Shown: one piece after another, positions 13,124 through 15,366 of the stretch | Position numbering within the stretch: position 1 is the stretch's first letter | Layout of the letters: each line of letters begins with the position of its first letter | Assembly (NCBI GenBank): GCA_012514775.1 | Contig: JAAYZQ010000075.1 | Location: forward strand, 1-15,366 | Source of the DNA: Anaerolineaceae bacterium | Lineage (GTDB): Bacteria; Chloroflexota; Anaerolineae; JAAYZQ01 | Reading direction: 5' to 3' | DNA: 15,366 nt | Translations under genes and position numbers: made by a program | Notes under the pieces: generated by a model | Told to the model about the DNA's origin: nothing | Databases searched by the model: none | Seen by the model: the letters and a program-made list of their open reading frames with translations, nothing else

Positions 13124-13776
13124 AACATCTCCACCGGCCAGCCGCGCTGCCCGGCCAGCCGCCGCAGCCGCGGATCCGGGTTAACGGCCACCGGGTGTCC
13201 CACCCGCTCCAGCAGCGGCAAATCGCTGATGCTGTCCGTGTAAAAGTAGCTCCGGTCCAGGTCCACGCCGTGCTCGGCGGCAAAGCGCTCGGCCCAGACC
13301 ACCTTGCCCTGGCCAAAGCAGGCCGGCGGCTCCAGCTCGCCCGTCAGCCGGCCGTCTGCGCTGCGGATGTGGGTGCAGACGTACTGGCCGGGGACGCCCA
13401 GGTGGGCGGCCATGGGCCCCACCACGTACTGGGTCGACGCCGAGACGATGGCGACCACGTGCCCCTGGGCCAGGTGCTCGTCCACGCGCCGGCGCCCCCG
13501 CTCGGCCACGTGGGGCAGCACCTGCTCCTCGAACCAGCGGTCGCTCATCCGCAGCGTTTCCGCTTCGTCGTCGCCGGCCGCCGCCTGCAGCAGCCGCTTG
13601 ATCAACTCCTGCATGTCCAGGAGGCCCAGCCGGCTGAGGACAGTCCACCAGCCAACGAGCACCATCTCCCGCTTGCTCATGCGCCCCATGCGGTGCATGT
13701 AGCGGGCCCAGAGCTGGCCCGAGCTGGTGTCCAGCAGGGTACGGTCCAGGTCGAACAGGGCTGCAATGCGATCCAT
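13117..13776 (-). CDS. HAD-IB family hydrolase (phosphoserine phosphatase-like)
   Basis: A 219-residue haloacid dehalogenase-type phosphatase of subfamily IB. Motif I is FDLDRTLLD (8-16) with nucleophile D9 and acid/base D11. An alpha-helical cap of about 80 residues follows. Motif II is VSAS in VVAIVSAS, motif III is the Lys of GQGKVVWAE, and motif IV is TDSISDLPLLE. All catalytic elements are intact. The family hydrolyses small phosphomonoesters, including phosphoserine and other metabolites; the substrate cannot be told. The ATG at 13776 is chosen for the AAGGAGAG site; an in-frame GTG at 13794 would include the ribosome-binding site in the protein. Its stop overlaps the toxin stop by 7 bp in a tail-to-tail arrangement with no terminator between them. 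Confidence 0.9.
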   Translation of the reverse strand: MDRIAALFDLDRTLLDTSSGQLWARYMHRMGRMSKREMVLVGWWTVLSRLGLLDMQELIKRLLQAAAGDDEAETLRMSDRWFEEQVLPHVAERGRRRVDEHLAQGHVVAIVSASTQYVVGPMAAHLGVPGQYVCTHIRSADGRLTGELEPPACFGQGKVVWAERFAAEHGVDLDRSYFYTDSISDLPLLERVGHPVAVNPDPRLRRLAGQRGWPVEMFY

Positions 13777-13806
13777 GCTGCATCTCTCCTTCACGGGCTG
13801 CCCCTC

Positions 13807-13834
13807 ATTATACGGAACGTGGCAGAGGATGCAA
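13807..13834 (-). promoter_or_regulatory. Sigma-A promoter of the HAD hydrolase gene
   Basis: On the minus strand TTGCAT (13834-13829), a 16-bp spacer and TATAAT (13812-13807). The -10 is perfect, the -35 moderate. Predicted start near 13800. Confidence 0.7.
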
Positions 13835-13877
13835 CTTATCAGTGTTGCCTCGATCGAAGGGCGGGTGCGGCTCCACC

Positions 13878-13906
13878 TTGCGCTCTAAGGCCGCCGGGGG
13901 TATAAT
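13878..13906 (+). promoter_or_regulatory. Sigma-A promoter of the CAP-domain protein gene
   Basis: TTGCGC (13878-13883), a 17-bp spacer and TATAAT (13901-13906) on the + strand. Predicted start near 13913, giving a 68-nt leader ending in a GGGAGGAG ribosome-binding site just before the ATG. Confidence 0.75.
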
Positions 13907-13980
13907 TTCGCCTGCAGGTTCCTGTTACATGCCGTTTCTCTTGGCCGGAACAGATTCGTTACAGCACCAGGGAGGAGCAC

Positions 13981-15210
13981 ATGAAGCAGCGCACCGGGTT
14001 GGTCGTCGCCAACGCCGTCCTCGTCGTGGTCGTCGTACTTTTGATCCCCGGCCCCGGCCTTTCCGCGGGCCGGGAACCATTGCCGCCGGCCTTGCTACCG
14101 CCTGCTACGACGCAGGCCGGCGCGGCGGCATCGGCCTACCCCGGATGCGGCGGCCAGTATGCGCCTGTCGTCAACGCCGCCTACGAGCAGGAGGTGGTCG
14201 ACCGGGTCAACAACGTCCGCACGTCGCGCGGGCTGCCGCCCCTCAAGCGCGTCGACCTCCTGGACGAAGCGGCCCGCTACCACGCCACGGACATGGGACA
14301 GGACGACTATTTCAACCACGATTCCTACGACCGCAGCGGGGGCAACCTGGTGCTGGCCTGCAAGTGGTCGGACCGCATCAGCACGTATTACCCCGATTGG
14401 CGGTCGCTGGCCGAGAACATTGGCGCGGGCTACCAGACGCCCGCCAGCGTCATGGACGGCTGGCTGAACAGCGACGGCCATCGGGACAATATCCTCAGCA
14501 CGAACAACTGGGAGATCGGCGTGGGCTACTATACCGGCGATGGCTCCTGGCCTTCCTATTGGGTGCAGGATTTCGGGCGGCGCCGGGATATCTATCCGCT
14601 GATCATCAACCGCGACGCGGCGACCACCACGTCCCGGGGAGTGTCCCTCTACATCTATGGCGCGGACGATTGGCAGGAGATGCGCCTGCGCAACGACGAC
14701 GGCGCCTGGACTGACTGGCGGCCGTTTCAATCGGCGCTGAGCTGGACGCTGCCCGCCGGGCGGGGCGAGCACACGGTCTGGGCCGAGCTGCGGGCCGGCG
14801 AACGCCTGGCGCTGACCGGCGACAGCATCTTTCTGGACCTGGCGAGCCCGGTGCTGGGCGACCTGCCCGACAGCCTGGCCTTCCTATACAACCAGCGGAA
14901 CGGGCGCCTGTGGCCACCCTTCTTCGAGCTGGTGCCCGAGAACATCGGCAGCGACGAGCCGCTGGCCTGGCAACTCGCCCAGGACGGCGCCTGGTTCGAG
15001 GCGAGCCCGGCGACGGGCACCACGCCGGCGGCGTTTCGCATCGTGCCCACGGCCTTTGACACGTCGGCCCTCGGCACCTACACCGGCGCCGTGACCGTCA
15101 CGGTGGTCGATCCGCCCGGCACGGCGGGCTCGCCGCAGACCATCAGCCTGCGGCTGGACGTGGTCGACCGGCCTGTCTTTTACACGTTTGTGCCCCTGGT
15201 GCGGCGCTAG
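13981..15210 (+). CDS. Secreted CAP (SCP/PR1-like) domain protein with C-terminal beta domains
   Basis: A 409-residue exported protein. Residues 1-29 are a signal peptide (basic start, long Val/Leu core, cleavage near LSA-G). The CAP domain spans about 62-200: LDEAARYHATDM (94-105), YFNHD (110-114), LAENIGAGY (143-151) and GHRDNIL (166-172), giving likely pocket residues H113, E145 and H167. Residues about 206-290 match a common extracellular beta domain with an RNDDGAWTDWRPF and WTLPAGRGEHTVW pattern. Residues about 295-395 look like a BACON/Ig-like beta domain (WFEASPATGTTPAAF). The protein ends in FVPLVRR, resembling the conserved C-terminal PLV-x-R tail common in Chloroflexota secreted proteins, from memory. 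It has its own promoter. Function is unknown; CAP proteins include lipid binders and putative proteases. Confidence 0.9.
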   Translation: MKQRTGLVVANAVLVVVVVLLIPGPGLSAGREPLPPALLPPATTQAGAAASAYPGCGGQYAPVVNAAYEQEVVDRVNNVRTSRGLPPLKRVDLLDEAARYHATDMGQDDYFNHDSYDRSGGNLVLACKWSDRISTYYPDWRSLAENIGAGYQTPASVMDGWLNSDGHRDNILSTNNWEIGVGYYTGDGSWPSYWVQDFGRRRDIYPLIINRDAATTTSRGVSLYIYGADDWQEMRLRNDDGAWTDWRPFQSALSWTLPAGRGEHTVWAELRAGERLALTGDSIFLDLASPVLGDLPDSLAFLYNQRNGRLWPPFFELVPENIGSDEPLAWQLAQDGAWFEASPATGTTPAAFRIVPTAFDTSALGTYTGAVTVTVVDPPGTAGSPQTISLRLDVVDRPVFYTFVPLVRR

Positions 15211-15366
15211 CACCCGCGGATAGGGGCACCTGTCTCTGTGATGACCGTGATGTTGGGTTGGATGGAGGTGGTCTGGAGCTGGACGCCGATGCGTTCCTGG
15301 ACGCTGTTCGCATCCCGGACGGGGTCCAGGCCGAGGACCGTGATGGAACCGCTGTCCGGGGTGCGG
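15207..15366 (-). pseudogene. Truncated ABC transporter ATP-binding protein (remnant)
   Basis: The minus strand is open from the right edge to a TAG at 15207-15209 (52 residues). The sequence TPDSGSITVLGLDPVRD followed by a RIGVQLQ segment and PNITV is characteristic of ABC ATPases just after Walker A, where the Q-loop lies. Homology stops at PNITVI; only about ten unrelated residues (ending GAPIRGC) follow before the stop, whereas the family continues for 150-200 residues with the LSGGQ signature and Walker B. So the gene is truncated or frameshifted, with its signature half missing. Its 5' end lies outside the window. The stop shares the CTAG palindrome with the CAP gene stop. The break falls roughly at 15236-15242. 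Confidence 0.72.

Noticed and set aside
15211..15245. Insertion-sequence end at the ABC ATPase break
   Set aside because: No terminal inverted repeat, target-site duplication or transposase fragment could be seen in the available sequence.

Overview
This 15.4 kb, high-GC, gene-dense window looks like chromosome from a Chloroflexota bacterium (Anaerolineae/Caldilineae-like). The basis is overall protein character, the multidomain secreted CAP protein ending in a PLV-R-R tail, the receiver-only regulators and the antitoxin type. Lineage is inferred and moderately confident. Most genes are housekeeping or accessory genes with clear family assignments. There is no CRISPR array, prophage or intact transposon, and I saw no tRNA or rRNA.

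Layout. (1) 1-902, + strand: the 3' end of a molybdenum hydroxylase large subunit, then a flavin reductase-like protein. (2) 982-1991, - strand: an rpsU-infA dicistron with a near-consensus promoter, a ~288-nt leader containing a terminator-like hairpin with a U8 tract, TTG starts on both genes, and a hairpin-rich 3' region ending in an intrinsic terminator. (3) 2062-6020, - strand: an operon of two tandem receiver-only response regulators, cvpA and mutS2, linked by 4-bp and 1-bp overlaps. (4) 6077-7941, - strand: a SAM-dependent methyltransferase and a PrsW-type membrane protease. (5) 7953-12413, + strand, divergent from (4): ugd, a complementary pair of M16 peptidase subunits, and acpS, the last three joined by ATGA overlaps. 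(6) 12499-13123, + strand: a RelE/ParE-type toxin-antitoxin cassette with its own promoter, apparently lower in GC than its neighbours. (7) 13117-13834, - strand: a HAD-IB phosphatase-like hydrolase that converges on the toxin. (8) 13878-15210, + strand: a secreted CAP-domain protein. (9) 15207-15366, - strand: a remnant of an ABC transporter ATPase whose homology stops abruptly and whose stop codon overlaps the CAP stop.

Nearly every transcription unit has a recognisable sigma-A promoter with a 16-17 bp spacer, so operon boundaries can be read with some confidence. The most interesting feature is the rpsU-infA leader. Its 5' end can form a 10-bp helix with the 5' arm and loop of the terminator-like hairpin, or pair with a nearer segment, which is the logic of a transcription attenuator. 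I know of no described example in this phylum, but I could not run a search. Pairings were worked out by eye, with no energy calculation.
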